NCBI GenBank assembly: GCA_947044405.1
Contig: CAMRHE010000169.1
Coordinates: 3,472,501 to 3,536,500, forward strand
DNA length: 64,000 nt
Reading direction: 5' to 3'
Source: Leptodactylus fallax
Taxonomy: Eukaryota; Chordata; Amphibia; Anura; Leptodactylidae
Numbering within the stretch: the stretch's first letter is position 1; each line of letters begins with the position of its first letter. Made by a program: the position numbers and the translations under genes. The notes below the pieces were generated by a model. The model did not search any database. It was given only the letters and a program-made list of their open reading frames with translations, and was not told where the DNA came from. Positions 35,226-45,790 of this stretch are shown here, piece after piece.

Positions 35226-35934
35226 GCTTCCCTCCCTAAACTTAGAAATTTTTTACTTTATAACTTACACAAGGGGGGGGGAGGTCTCTTTGCCCTCTTA
35301 TAGGGTAACGTAGTCATATTTTATGTTAATTAAAAGTTCCGCCTGTGCTACCAACACGCAGGGGCAGAAATACCCCATATTGTGCTGCTGTTAGGACTAA
35401 GGGAAAACAGATTAACATCATAATCAACAAATATAGTTCCCATTCCTTTTGTAGACATTCTTGGTTTTGGCTCAAAAAACTGCAACAAAATCTGCAACAA
35501 AAAAGCTACGTTTCTGCAACGTGGGGCCTCAGCCTAACAGAGCTTTTTAAGATAGCCTTAGGTGTATGTAAGACTTAGTGTAACTCTGTATGTCTCTGAT
35601 TTTATATAGAGGTGTACACTTTTTCTCTCATTCAATTTTCATATGAATCAGACTGGTTGATATGGTGCTTTATGGAAGTGCCATACAGTGGCACATGAAG
35701 TATGTTTTTCAATGGAAAATAACAGATCATGGCTTTCTTTTTCATATATTACTGTGTGTGCCTCTAAGGTGGTAAGAGCTACCACCTTCCAGAAAATGGC
35801 CTCATCCAAGATTGGACTGTGCAACTGTTTATTTGTTCATTTGTGCTCTGTGCATTTTATCATGCATTTTTTGATGTGTATTTTGTTGAATATGCTAATG
35901 ACTTGTCACACATCGGTAATCACTTTAAGATTAA

Positions 35935-36250
35935 GGCCCCATGTAGCAGGCCGCAGCGAAAAAACGCCGTGGGAAAAACCATGACAGAAATGCATTGCGT
36001 TTTTTCCTGCATTGTTTTTCACAGAAAATCAAAGCGGAGTTTTCCTCTGTGGATTTTCTGCTTCAATCACACATATAGGGAACTTGCCGGCATTTCTGCA
36101 ATTTCCAAAACCACAACGTATTTTTCTGCAATGTGTGCAATTCGCTAGAATCCCATCCATCTTGTAGGGACTGTAAAACTCCACGTTTTTTTTCCACGGC
36201 GTTTCAACCGCGGTCAAACCATTGCACTTATGCCACGTGGGGCCCCGGCC
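35935..36250. mobile_element. GGCCCCACG-family MITE, copy 8
   Basis: TAA flanks both ends (35932-35934, 36251-36253). Starts GGCCCCATGTAGCAGGCCGC and ends CACGTGGGGCCCCGGCC. Its interior matches copies 1 and 3. Confidence 0.82.
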
Positions 36251-36868
36251 TAATAGTCATTGTATATAACTCAGTCTAGAGTTTTCTAGAAAAAGGGCAA
36301 TAAGACATTTCTTCAAGCAAGCAAAACCTGTTTGCACCCATTGACTGACAGCAGGTGGTGTCTCGTAGGCGCCACTTGATATACTGTTTTTGTTGGCAAT
36401 AGCTTGATGCCTTGAAGGCACATCAGGCAGAAAAGAATCCTGTATAAAAGAGAAGTTTTACCATGTATTAGGGTCTTCTCTCCAGACCTCCATTGTAACC
36501 AGTCCATCTTTAATTTTGGTTGGTTCCATCCCTGAGCCAAGCCTGTTTTTGAAGGCTAGCATTGGTGAATCCGCTTATCAGCAATGAGGTTCCCATACAA
36601 GCAGTCCTTGGAACTATTGAGGGAAAACCACCTTTTTTCAATCATTAATGATACTAGAAAATTATTTAGTAAATTAGTTGCTTAGAATATCATCTTCTCA
36701 AATTGAAACTGTCAATTCTTAAGAGTGAAATAACAGCACATCCAGTGAATAAGGCTCCATAATAAGAAAGCCTAGGGGATCTTTGCTCGGAAGAAAATAA
36801 ATCTCTGTCTCTTTTATAATAGTACATAGTAAAACACATTTTTTCATCTTCTAATTTCTTTATTTCAG

Positions 36869-36931
36869 TGTATGCAACCATGCATAAGAGAGTGGGATGT
36901 CATGTCAAAACAATGCCGTAGAAAATGTGAG
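36869..36931 (+). CDS. ANOS1: Anosmin-1 coding exon 3 (cysteine-rich region)
   Basis: A 63-base exon encoding 21 residues (81-101): CMQPCIREWDVMSKQCRRKC followed by E. Its four cysteines align with human [20 protein letters not shown]. The acceptor is TATTTCAG and the donor GTAAGA, both close to consensus, and the exon is phase 0 at both ends. It completes most of the N-terminal cysteine-rich module before the WAP domain. Human anosmin-1 has about five more residues (PLFPK) after the last E; they are absent here because exon 4 starts directly with NRHEC. Confidence 0.87.
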
Positions 36932-37986
36932 GTAAGAATCAATACTTAAAGGGAACTTGTCACAATGAAAATGCTGTGTAATCTGCAGGCAGCATGTTTT
37001 AGAACAGGAGATGTTCAACAGAATTATATATAATGTTCTGAGAAAACAGTCAGTATAACTTGTCATTTATTCATTTATTTCTCTGTGCTTTTTATGCATA
37101 GAATGAGTAATAGAGTCCAGTGGGCAGTCCTAACCTGTGAATGGCAGCCTCCCCTTTGTCTGTGCATACAGAGATGTCAAGATCAGATCACTGTTCGGAC
37201 TGCCCACTGGACTCAATGGGGGAGATTTATTATGCATTGGACTCCAGTTTTCTGACCTGGTTTAGATTTCAGAAGAGACACACAACCCTGCGGAGTGTGT
37301 GTTGGATTTATAAGCCATGCACCTTGTCATAAATGAACACAAGCACAAATGCTATTTTCACCTAGGTTAAGTGAGAGTAAATCAATATACCTCACTCTAT
37401 TAACCCCAGTTAGGGGCCAGAAAAAACAATTTTACACTTCTCCTATAGTGAATCTTATTCTCATTCACTGCATGAATCACTAAAACAACATATATTGGAC
37501 TACTTTAAAGTAAGAAAATTAAAACTGGAGGGTCCTGATGTGAATAATTTGGCCACCAGTATATTTAAAAAGTATCCGCTCAAAATTGCTGCCAATTCTC
37601 TACAGTATTCTCTATAGCATGTCTGCAGTACATGCCTATGAATTATGACATGTACATCCTGCAAGTTAAAAGCTAGATAAACTCCTACAACATGTCTCGC
37701 TTAAACAGGGTATTGCTAGTGCCTTATTAGAGATAAAAGATGCACTGATCAGTACTTTCTAGGGTTCAGCAGCTAAATGCATGGCAGAAAGAAAGCTCCA
37801 TTAGAGAAGAGAATAGAGCTGGGTGTGAACGAGGGCTGATTTCCCCAGCCCAACCAGTGCTGCTTGATAGCAGAGGTGGTCTGAAATCTAGTCAACAAGC
37901 TGCAAATACTAAGAAGACGTACTGAGCAGTATCTGACAAACAGAGCAAGGTAAACTGCAATGTACTGGGTAAAACCATTAGCTTAA

Positions 37987-38219
37987 GGCTGGATTCACAC
38001 TAGCGCTTGGTTTCCGTTCAGGAATTCGGTCCCCCATTCTGCTTGCAAGCAGGACTTTTCTCTCCGCATTTTTCAGGTGGAAACGGGTGGAAACCCGGCA
38101 GACCCCATTATAGTCTATGGGGTTTGCGGGTTTCCATGTTTAACTGCTTTTTAAGCAGATTGGGTTTCTGTTTTTCGGGTCCCGAAGAATGGAAACCTGA
38201 GCGCAGGTGTGAACCTAGC
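37987..38219. mobile_element. TTAA-flanked MITE
   Basis: TTAA at both borders (37983-37986, 38220-38223). The ends are inverted: GGCTGGATTCACACTAGCGC and, read inward, GCTAGGTTCACACCTGCGCT. A central near-palindrome is GGCAGACCCCATTATAGTC / TATGGGGTTTGC. No coding capacity. Confidence 0.82.
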
Positions 38220-39241
38220 TTAAGCTACATGTCTAAACATGATCCTGGAATACCCTTTCAATAGCTAAAGTGTCCAGAGAAAAGAATCCATAGCAGCACA
38301 CCTAGTTTTAGGTCATAGCGGTGCATATCTCCAGGTGGACATACTCATTAAAAGTATAAGTAGTTTAAGCCAACATCATGAAATGTTTTGCTTATTGACA
38401 GCCTATTTTCATGCTTGAAAAGGGATCTTTATAACCAAACTTTGCATGATGTTGGATTGAACCATCATTTTCACTATTTGGAGACCATGTGCTGTCACAA
38501 TACTTGAAACTGGAGTACTTCAGATCTAAATGAACTCCTGTGTTATCCTAACTAGCTTATAACAACTATAGCTACACAAAAGTAGTTGTGATGGGTGACA
38601 CACACCATGAGGCCAGTGCCAGCTGAATAAACAGACTAAAATTGAGTTAAATATCTTTGGATCAAAATTATATATGTACAGATTGATTTAAAATGTAGAG
38701 AAAAATAAAATTAGCAAAATGTGTCCATTTGAAACAATATGCTGACATTTTGCAGTGTTCACTCTGATCACCAAAAGCAAAATAATTGCCTCTGGTCTGG
38801 TATGGTGCAATCCGTACAAATCATTGGAGGAGCAAATATGTGACTGCATTTTAAACACCACTGATTTCTATGGCACAAAACCAATCTGTAGTACAAATAC
38901 ATAGGCTCCCTTTACAAGAAAATCAAGTCTAAAAATAAATAGCTATATTCATGACAGATTGCAGTTCTTCCCATAATATCTACAGTATATAGCCTGAAAT
39001 ACATATATATCCATATAATTTGAAGGATATTATGTAGAGTACATACAGATCCATAGTCTCCCTATAACATTATGGATCTATATATTTAAACTTCTATGTG
39101 TAAAATATAGATCTGTATTATACATTTTTCCAGTTGTTCAAGATTTTAGGAGCCATAGGATGTGATTTTGGGTAGGTTGACAAGCCAATTTCAAACAAGC
39201 CAATTTTCCAATGGCAGGGTTTGAACACAGTAAAATACATA

Positions 39242-40870
39242 CAGTGGGGAAAAAAATATTTAGTCAGCCACCAATTGTGCAAGTTCTCCCACTTAAAAAG
39301 ATGAGAGAGGCCTGTAATTGACATCATAGGTAGACCTCAACTATGAGAGACAAAATGAGAAAACATATCTAGAAAATCACATTGTATGATTTTTTAAGAA
39401 TTTATTTGCAAATTATGGTGGAAAATAAGTATTTGGTCACCTACAAACAAGCAAGATTTCTGGTTCTCACAGACCTGTAACTTCTTCTTTAAGAGGCTCC
39501 TCTGTCCTCCACTCATTACCTGTAGTAATGGCTCCTGTTTGACATTGTTATCAGTATAAAAGACACCTGTCCACAACCTCAAACAGTCACACTCCAAACT
39601 CCACTATGGTGAAGACCAAAGAGCTGTGAAAGGACACCAAAAACAAAATTGTAGATCTGCACCAGTCTGGGAAGACTGAATCTGCAATAGGCAAGCAGCT
39701 TGGTGTGAAGAAATCAACTGTGGGAGCAATAATTAGAAAATGGAAGACATACAAGACCACTGATAATCTCCCTCAATCAGGGGCTCCACACAAGTTCTCA
39801 CCCCGTGGGGTCAAAATGATCACAAGAACAGTGAGCAAAAATCCCAGAACCGCACGGGGGCACCTAGTGAATGACCTGCAGAAAGCTGGGACTAACGTTA
39901 CAAAGGCTACTGTCAGTAACACACTACGCCACCAGGGACTCAGATCCTGCAGTGCCAGACGTGTCCCCCTGCTTAAGCCAGTACATATCCGGGCCCGTCT
40001 GAAGTTTGCTAGAGAGCATTTGGATGTTCCAGAAGAGTATTGGGAGAATGTCATATGGTCAGACGAAACTAAAGTAGAACTGTTTGGTAGAAATACAACT
40101 TGTCATGTTTGGAGGAGAGTGAATGCTGAGTTGCATCCAAAGAACACCATACCTACTGTGAAGCATGGGGGTGACAACATCATGCTTTGGGGCTGTTTCT
40201 CTGCAAAGGGACCAGGACGACTGATCCGTGTACATGAAAGAATGAATGGGGCCATGTATCATGAGATTTTGAGTTCAAACCTTCTTCCATCAGCAAGGGC
40301 ATTGAAGATGAAACGTGGCTGGGTCTTTCAGCATGACAATGATCCCAAGCACACTGCCAGGACAATGAAGGAGTGGCTTCGTAAGAAGCATTTCAAGGTC
40401 CTGGAGTGGCCTAGCCAGTCTCCAGATCTCAACCCCATAGAAAACCTTTGGAGGGAATTGAAAGTCTGTGTTTCCCAGCGACAGCCCCAAAACATCACTG
40501 CTCTAGAGGAGATCTGCATGGAGGAATGGGCCAACATACCAGCAACATTGTGTACCAACCTTGTGAAGAGTAGTATAATGTTGTACCTTGTGAAGACTTA
40601 CAGAAAATGTTTGACCTCTGTCATTGCTAACAAAGGATATATAACAAAGTATTGAGATGAACTTTTGTTATTGACCAAATACTTATTTCCCACCATAATT
40701 TGCAAATAAATTCTTTAAAAATCAGACAATGTGATTTTCTGGATTTGTTTTCTCATTTTGTCTCTCATAGTTGAGGTCTACCTATAATGTCAATTGCAGG
40801 CCTCTCTCATCTTTTTAAGTGGGAGAACTTGCACAATTGGTGGCTGACGAAATACTTTTTTTCCCCACTC
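39242..40870 (+). mobile_element. Tc1/mariner element, copy B
   Basis: Same family as copy A. Left end CAGTGGGGAAAAAAATATTT; right end mirrors it except that the last base is C. TA flanks both ends (39240-39241, 40871-40872). It is 1629 bp, 27 bases longer than copy A, explained by one 27-base insertion in the transposase. Confidence 0.95.
39606..40655 (+). pseudogene. Tc1 transposase, copy B (early stop, 27-base insertion)
   Basis: The gene starts at the same ATG as copy A, but codon 8 is TGA (39627-39629) where copy A has TGG. After this the frame is open to 40655. It encodes the helix-turn-helix ([16 protein letters not shown]), the first catalytic aspartate in [13 protein letters not shown], the second in [14 protein letters not shown] and the glutamate in LNPIENLW: a complete DD34E triad. 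Near residue 325 an in-frame 27-base insertion (about 40568-40594) adds nine residues and duplicates the ACCTTGTGAAG motif. Translation from a later start would lose part of the DNA-binding domain, so it is probably inactive. Confidence 0.92.
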
Positions 40871-40879
40871 TATTTAATT

Positions 40880-41520
40880 ATTACAGTTATACACTTCCCT
40901 ATACTTTATTAAGGGAGATCTCTCCATATTATGCATAATTTATTGGTGGTATGGACAGTTCCCTTAATAAAAGTATGGGTAGGGTGGGGGTTCTCAATCA
41001 ATTAGGGGTGAAATGGAGAGAGCTCCCTTAATAAAGTATAGGTAGGGCAGGGGAGGACCGTAACTCAGGGGGTACTCTTAGTCTAATAGTTCCTTAATAT
41101 TGCCCCCCCCCCACACACACACAGGTAACGCTATTAATTGGGGGCATTATTACTGTAATAGTGCCCCCAGAGGTAATATTACAGGTGTGTATGTGGGCGG
41201 GCTATTACCTGTGCGTGGCACTACTAGGGCACTATTACAGTTATAGTGCCCCCCACAGTTGATAACAGTCCCCCCCCACACAGAGGTAATGTTATTAACT
41301 GGGGGGGCACTACTAGGGCAACATTACATCAATAGTGCACCCACCACAGTTAACAACATTACCTGTGTGTTGGGGGGAGTGTTATTAACTGCAGGGCACT
41401 ATTGCTGTAATTGTGTCCTAATAGTGCTCATTCACAGGAAATAGCCTCCTCCCACACACACACAGGTAATGTTATTAACTGTAGGGGGCACTATTACTAG
41501 TTCCTCCTCCCCATACCTAC
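40880..41520. repeat. Irregular repeats rich in GGGGGCACTATTA / GTTATTAACTG
   Basis: Several diverged units such as GGTAATGTTATTAACTG..GGGGGCACTATTACTG occur in both orientations, along with three copies of CCCTTAATAAA.GTATRGGTAGGG (near 40972, 41028 and, inverted, 40900). No terminal structure was identified. Confidence 0.6.
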
Positions 41521-41858
41521 TGTTACTATAATTACAGTTACATTATACTTACCTAGTTATGCATCTGCCAGGACCTGTTCTTGCACACAAGATGTGTGCC
41601 TCTTCTATTCTGCTCCCAGCAGCACCTTAGCGAAGGTTTCTGGAGTCCAGGAGCTGCATTAGTGATCTGGTAAGTGGAAAGTGATTTGCTGGTGTAGGCT
41701 ACATCAGCAAATCACTCTCAAAAATGGGTCCTGTGGACACTTACCAGGTGTTGGCCGATGCTCGATGCTATAGAGGTCCCCAGTGACCTGATCCGCAGCC
41801 CAGTCATTGGGGTCCTCTGTTCTACAGAACCTTTTAGTTTCAAAAGTATATTAATAAT

Positions 41859-42557
41859 TGTAAGGGTCTTGCCAACCGTAGCAACCCTGACACTACTGCA
41901 GGGGTCTGGGAGGAAGGATAGAGACAAGTGAGCCCTAATCTCACCCCAGCCACTGTCCCTTCCTATTGCCACAGTTACCCTAAATGGTAAACAGGTAATG
42001 TTATTAACTGTAGGGGGCACTATTACTAGTTCCTCCTCCCCATACCTGAAGACAAGCCCTATACTGGGTAAGTGACACAGAGAACAGGACAAGACAAAAA
42101 CAACACAGAAGCAGAGTGAGCAAGCCAAGGGGTCAGTAACAAACGAGCAAAGCAGTACAAAGTCAAAATCCAAGAGAATAGTCAGGGGCAAGCCAAAGGG
42201 TCAGAGAATCAAGTAACAAAGTATCAAGGAGTATAGAAAGAGAGCAAGCAAAACACAAGTGTAATAACCGGTAGCCATGTGAGGGCTGACAACCTGTTTA
42301 TAGAAAGTCTGGGACCAGCCCCAGAGCTGATAGGTACACAGGCTGTCAATCACTCAGGCCAGGAAAAGATTAACTCTATGCAGTCCAGAGAAATGTTCCT
42401 TATTACACGGGTGTGGCTTTACACAGCAAGAGAACTAGGACCATGTTCAGACTGAGCATCAAGAAGCTTACACAAAGAACCAAATTGAAGAAGCCTCCTT
42501 CGCCACAGCGTGCGAGCGGAGGGCGGCGCCGAGACCCAAAACGGCAGAGACGTTACA
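41859..42557 (-). repeat. LTR (3' LTR in minus orientation), with 53-base replacement
   Basis: Matches the other LTR closely except that AGGACAA there is replaced here by a 53-base tract (about 41992-42044) copied from 41463-41515. Related to the solo LTR at 53390. Confidence 0.9.
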
Positions 42558-42695
42558 GTACCCCCCCCCCCTTTATGAGGGGCCACCGGACCCTCACCAG
42601 ATAAACCAGTTTTAGTAGGACCCAGTATTTTCTCTGCCTTCAATTCAGGGTCTTTGTGCACAACCACAGACACTGGTGGGCCAGCCAAACATTTT

Positions 42696-43148
42696 TTATT
42701 CACCTGGCATTTCCCACCTTTTGCAGCCGAGAGTCTCCTCAGTAACACAATTTAAGGTGTGCAAAACAATACAGTGGGATGAGCACTGATCTCCCCATTT
42801 TACCAACTCCCTTTTACCCCAATCAAAAATAGGGTTATGGAGGTTCAACCAGGGGAGCCCCAAAATAATATCGGAAGACAGATGCTCCATAACAAAAAAG
42901 CTCATGAGCTCTGAATGAGCAGAACCAACTTGCAACGTTATTAAGGGGGTCTTGAATCGGACCTTACCTCTGGCCAGTGGGGCAAAATCCGCTCCAGTAA
43001 CCGCCAGAGGAGTGTCAAGTGGCAAAAGCTCAATGCCTAAAGCTGAGACCAACGAGAATGTGACAAAGTTTGCCGCAGACCCAGAGTCAACTAAGGCCTG
43101 GCCAGAAACAGATCTGTCCCCAGAGGACAGAGACACAGATAACAACAT
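42696..43148 (-). pseudogene. Ty3-like aspartic protease (retropepsin) region
   Basis: The minus-strand frame encodes VSGQALVDSGSAANFVTFSL, with the retropepsin catalytic DSG, and later HLSSDIILGLPWLNLHNPIF, which matches the conserved ILG.pWL..hnP motif of Ty3 proteases. The protease would cut the gag-pol polyprotein. The sequence ends in LGCKRWEMPGE, and instead of reverse transcriptase the purine tract and LTR follow within 150 bases. Confidence 0.85.
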
Positions 43149-43215
43149 CTTATTGTTACTACTGGCAAATACCTGGTTGCCTGAGTGGTTCTTCTGATTA
43201 CCACTCAGGCACTGA

Positions 43216-44064
43216 AGTTTTTCTGATGGTCTGCGGGGTCTGATCGAGCAGTCACTGATAAAATGACCGGAAGCACCACAGTACAGGCAGAGGTTGTTCC
43301 TGAGACGATGCTCTCATCGCGTCTTGGCATCCATAATTCCCAGTCGCATAGGTTCCTCACCAGGAGTCAAGGGAGAAATAACAGGTTTCTCAGGAGAGAG
43401 AGAGGGAGAGACAGAAAACTTGGAAGAAGCAGACCCTATTCTCTCTTTAACATTTTCCCGGATCCTACGGTCAATACGGACAGCCAAAGTCATGGCCTGC
43501 TCAAGAGTGGGAGGATCTGGGTGACCAACCCAGAGCTCCTTAACACGGTCACACAGGCCTTGTTTAAAGTGGGCCTTTACACCAACCTGCAGTCATGCTG
43601 CACTTGCGGAATTCTGCACAATATTCCTCAGCAGAGCATTTGCCCTGCCGCATGGTGAGGAGTTGCGATTCCGCAAGACCAATGTGGTCTGGCTCGGCAT
43701 ATATAGACCCCAAAGACAAAAAAAAAATTTTTCAAAGACAGTCCACTCCTCAGCCCCTGGAGGGGAGTTTAAGGGCCCAAGCTTGTGGATCCCCCTGTAG
43801 GAGGGATATAACTACTCCCACCATTTGGGCCTGGGATGCATGTGGATTAATCCGAAAATACAGGCGACAGGATTCCCGGAAAGTCTCAAACCTTTCACGA
43901 TCCCCTGAAAAACGGTTGGGGAGTAGCATCTTAACTCTAAAAGGGGCAGAAACCACTGGAGATGCTGCAGCGGCATCAGTAAGGGTCTGCACCTGTTTAT
44001 CAAGCTCATTTACCAGGACTGCCAAACCTTCCAACTTGGCTGCAAGGCCCTGAATAGGATCCAT
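43216..44064 (-). pseudogene. Ty3-like gag with zinc knuckle
   Basis: The frame at 44064-43750 starts MDPIQGLAAKLEGLAVLVNE and continues to LLPNRFSGDRERFETFRESC and LLQGDPQAWALKLP, the capsid-type region of Ty3 gag proteins (the same group that gave rise to vertebrate RTL genes). The following part to 43300 is readable only in shifted frames. Near 43240-43290 it encodes CLYCGASGHFISDC, a CX2CX4HX4C zinc knuckle that binds nucleic acid. Frame changes near 43750 and 43600 show it is no longer intact. The product would assemble the retrotransposon particle. Confidence 0.8.
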
Positions 44065-44109
44065 GCTGACCTTATGGGGAGCAATGGCAGAATGTATGGC
44101 CGGTTATTC

Positions 44110-44764
44110 TGTAAGGGTCTTGCCAACCGTAGCAACCCTGACACTACTGCAGGGGTCTGGGAGGATGGACAGAGACAAGTGAGCCCTAATCTCACCCCAG
44201 CCACTGTTCCTTCCTATTGCCACAGTTACCCTAAATGGTAAAAGGACAACCTGAAGACAAGCCCTATACTGGGTAAGTGACACAGAGAACAGGACAAGAC
44301 AAAAACAACACAGAAGCAGAGTGAGCAAGCCAAGGGGTCAGTAACAAACGAGCAAAGCAGTACAAAGTCAAAATCCAAGAGAATAGTCAGGGGCAAGCCA
44401 AAGGGTCAGAGAATCAAGTAACAAAGTATCAAGGAGTATAGAAAGAGAGCAGGCAAAACACAAGTGTAATAACTGGCAGCCATGTGAGGGCTGACAACCT
44501 GTTTATAGAAAGTCTGGGACCAGCCCCAGAGCTGATAGGTACACAGGCTGTCAATCACTCAGGCCAGGAAGAGATTAACTCTATGCAGTCCAGAGAGAAA
44601 TGTTCCTAATTACACGGGTGTGGCTTTACACAGCAAGAGAACTAGGACCATGTTCAGACTGAGCATCAAGAAGCTTACACAAAGAACCAAATTGAAGACG
44701 CCTCCTTCGCCTCAGCGTGCGAGCGGAGGGCGGCGCCAAGACCCGAAACAGCAGAGATGTTACA
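44110..44764 (-). repeat. LTR (5' LTR in minus orientation)
   Basis: 655 bases, TG...CA ends. On the minus strand it precedes the gag start at 44064. Contains CCGCCCTCCGCTCGCACGC in its 5' part, on the minus strand. Confidence 0.9.
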
Positions 44765-45790
44765 ATAATACTAAAATAATATTAATAATAGCAAAAATAC
44801 AAAACACGGGCAAAGAAAAGAACAACAATAAACACATTCTTTAAAGTAGGATATACATAATATAATATAAAGTTAAAATAACTAATCCTAAGTGATAAGT
44901 CCTATAATATAAGGGGACTAAAAAGGTATATAACCGGCAAAAAACACAGACAAAATAGGGGTGAACAGCGCTCATAGATCGGGGGGGAGGAGGTGGAGGG
45001 AAAACCTTGCCTAGGGAAAAACAGAACACTCAAACACAGTTTTAAGTTAGAGCTGGAGACAATATGACAAGCCCAGGATATTGAACCTATTAGCCCAGAG
45101 AGATCAGATTTTGTCAAAATGTTATCTGAAATAGTGGCAATGATTTTTTTGGCATTGAAGCGATATGGATTCTCACTGCGTATATACTTAAGTAATTTGT
45201 ATTGTGCATATTTGAGAGTATCCACCTTAAGGCCGAGAAAGAATAATGGTGCAGTTAGTGGGATTGATTGTCCTAAGAGTCTTTGCACCATCCTATGGAT
45301 GGACGTCCAGAAGCAATGGGCCAGAGGGTAGGCCCACGAATTCACTCTAGGGAGGGGGGTAGGGGGCCCCAGACAAAAGTTTACACTGGGGCCCACAAGA
45401 CTTTAGTTACGCTACTGCAGCAGAGTCAGTTGAAAGCTTCAAATAGGCCGTGGGATCACAGTAAAGTGCTCGAAGGGCCTGTTGGAACTGACCAGTTATG
45501 TCCATAAACCTCAAAACTTGGGCAAGGTAGTTCCATGAAAAACTATCCAAAGCTTTTTCAATATCTAAGCCCAGAAGGGGGATAGGCTCGTGGTGAGAAT
45601 TAGCCCAATTAATAATATTACAAAGTTTTCTCACATTATCTGAGGCCAGTCTACCTGGAATAAATCCCACTTGATCAGAATGTATAAAGGACAGGAATAG
45701 GCCATTCAATCGAGTGGTGAGGATGGAGGAGAACATTTGTAAAAGGTGTGGTGAGAGGATGGATTTCAATTTTTTTTATAATACACTATG

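Larger units (their letters stand above)
32186..35430 (+). mobile_element. DIRS-type retrotransposon, internally deleted
   Basis: DIRS elements use a tyrosine recombinase and integrate from a circle without target duplication. All their structural hallmarks are here. Inverted terminal repeats: from 32186 TTCCCTTACATCCTACAGCA and on through CAGCACAATATGGGGTATTT, mirrored at 35262-35405, with the right repeat extending further (35406-35430). An internal complementary region at 35144-35225 matches both outer edges. Genes in order: a small gag-like ORF (32980-33246 and on), the tail of an RNase H region, then a tyrosine recombinase. Most of the reverse transcriptase is deleted near 33590-33690, so this 3.2-kb copy is defective. 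Confidence 0.92.
32072..35534. mobile_element. GGCCCCACG-family MITE, copy 7, split by DIRS
   Basis: The left half is 32072-32185 and the right half 35431-35534, flanked by TAA (32069-32071, 35535-35537). The two halves together match the reverse complement of intact copy 2 at 24072-24293. The break lies exactly at the DIRS borders and no bases are duplicated. Confidence 0.85.
29784..36868 (+). other. ANOS1: ANOS1 intron 2
   Basis: A 7.1-kb intron. It holds a partial MITE (30263-30425), an old interspersed repeat (30640-30850), a MITE split by a DIRS retrotransposon (32072-35534) and another MITE (35935-36250). An A-rich run sits at 31905-31925. The stretches 30850-32068, 35538-35931 and 36254-36868 show no recognisable element. 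Confidence 0.8.
41859..44764 (-). mobile_element. Ty3-like LTR retrotransposon lacking pol
   Basis: Two LTRs (41859-42557 and 44110-44764) have TG...CA ends on each strand (TGTAAG...TTACA) and the whole is flanked by a perfect 5-bp duplication ATAAT (41854-41858, 44765-44769). Read on the minus strand, the order is LTR, gag, protease, LTR. A purine tract (AAAGGGGGGGGG) lies just before the 3' LTR. The interior is only 1.55 kb; reverse transcriptase, RNase H and integrase are absent. I could not identify a tRNA primer site with confidence. Confidence 0.9.

Noticed and set aside
39118..39327. Minus-strand frame over the Tc1 left end
   Set aside because: Translation of terminal repeat sequence; the transposase is on the opposite strand.
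43263..44053. Plus-strand open frames over the LTR element
   Set aside because: They are antisense to the recognised gag frame, which carries the zinc knuckle and capsid-like motif.
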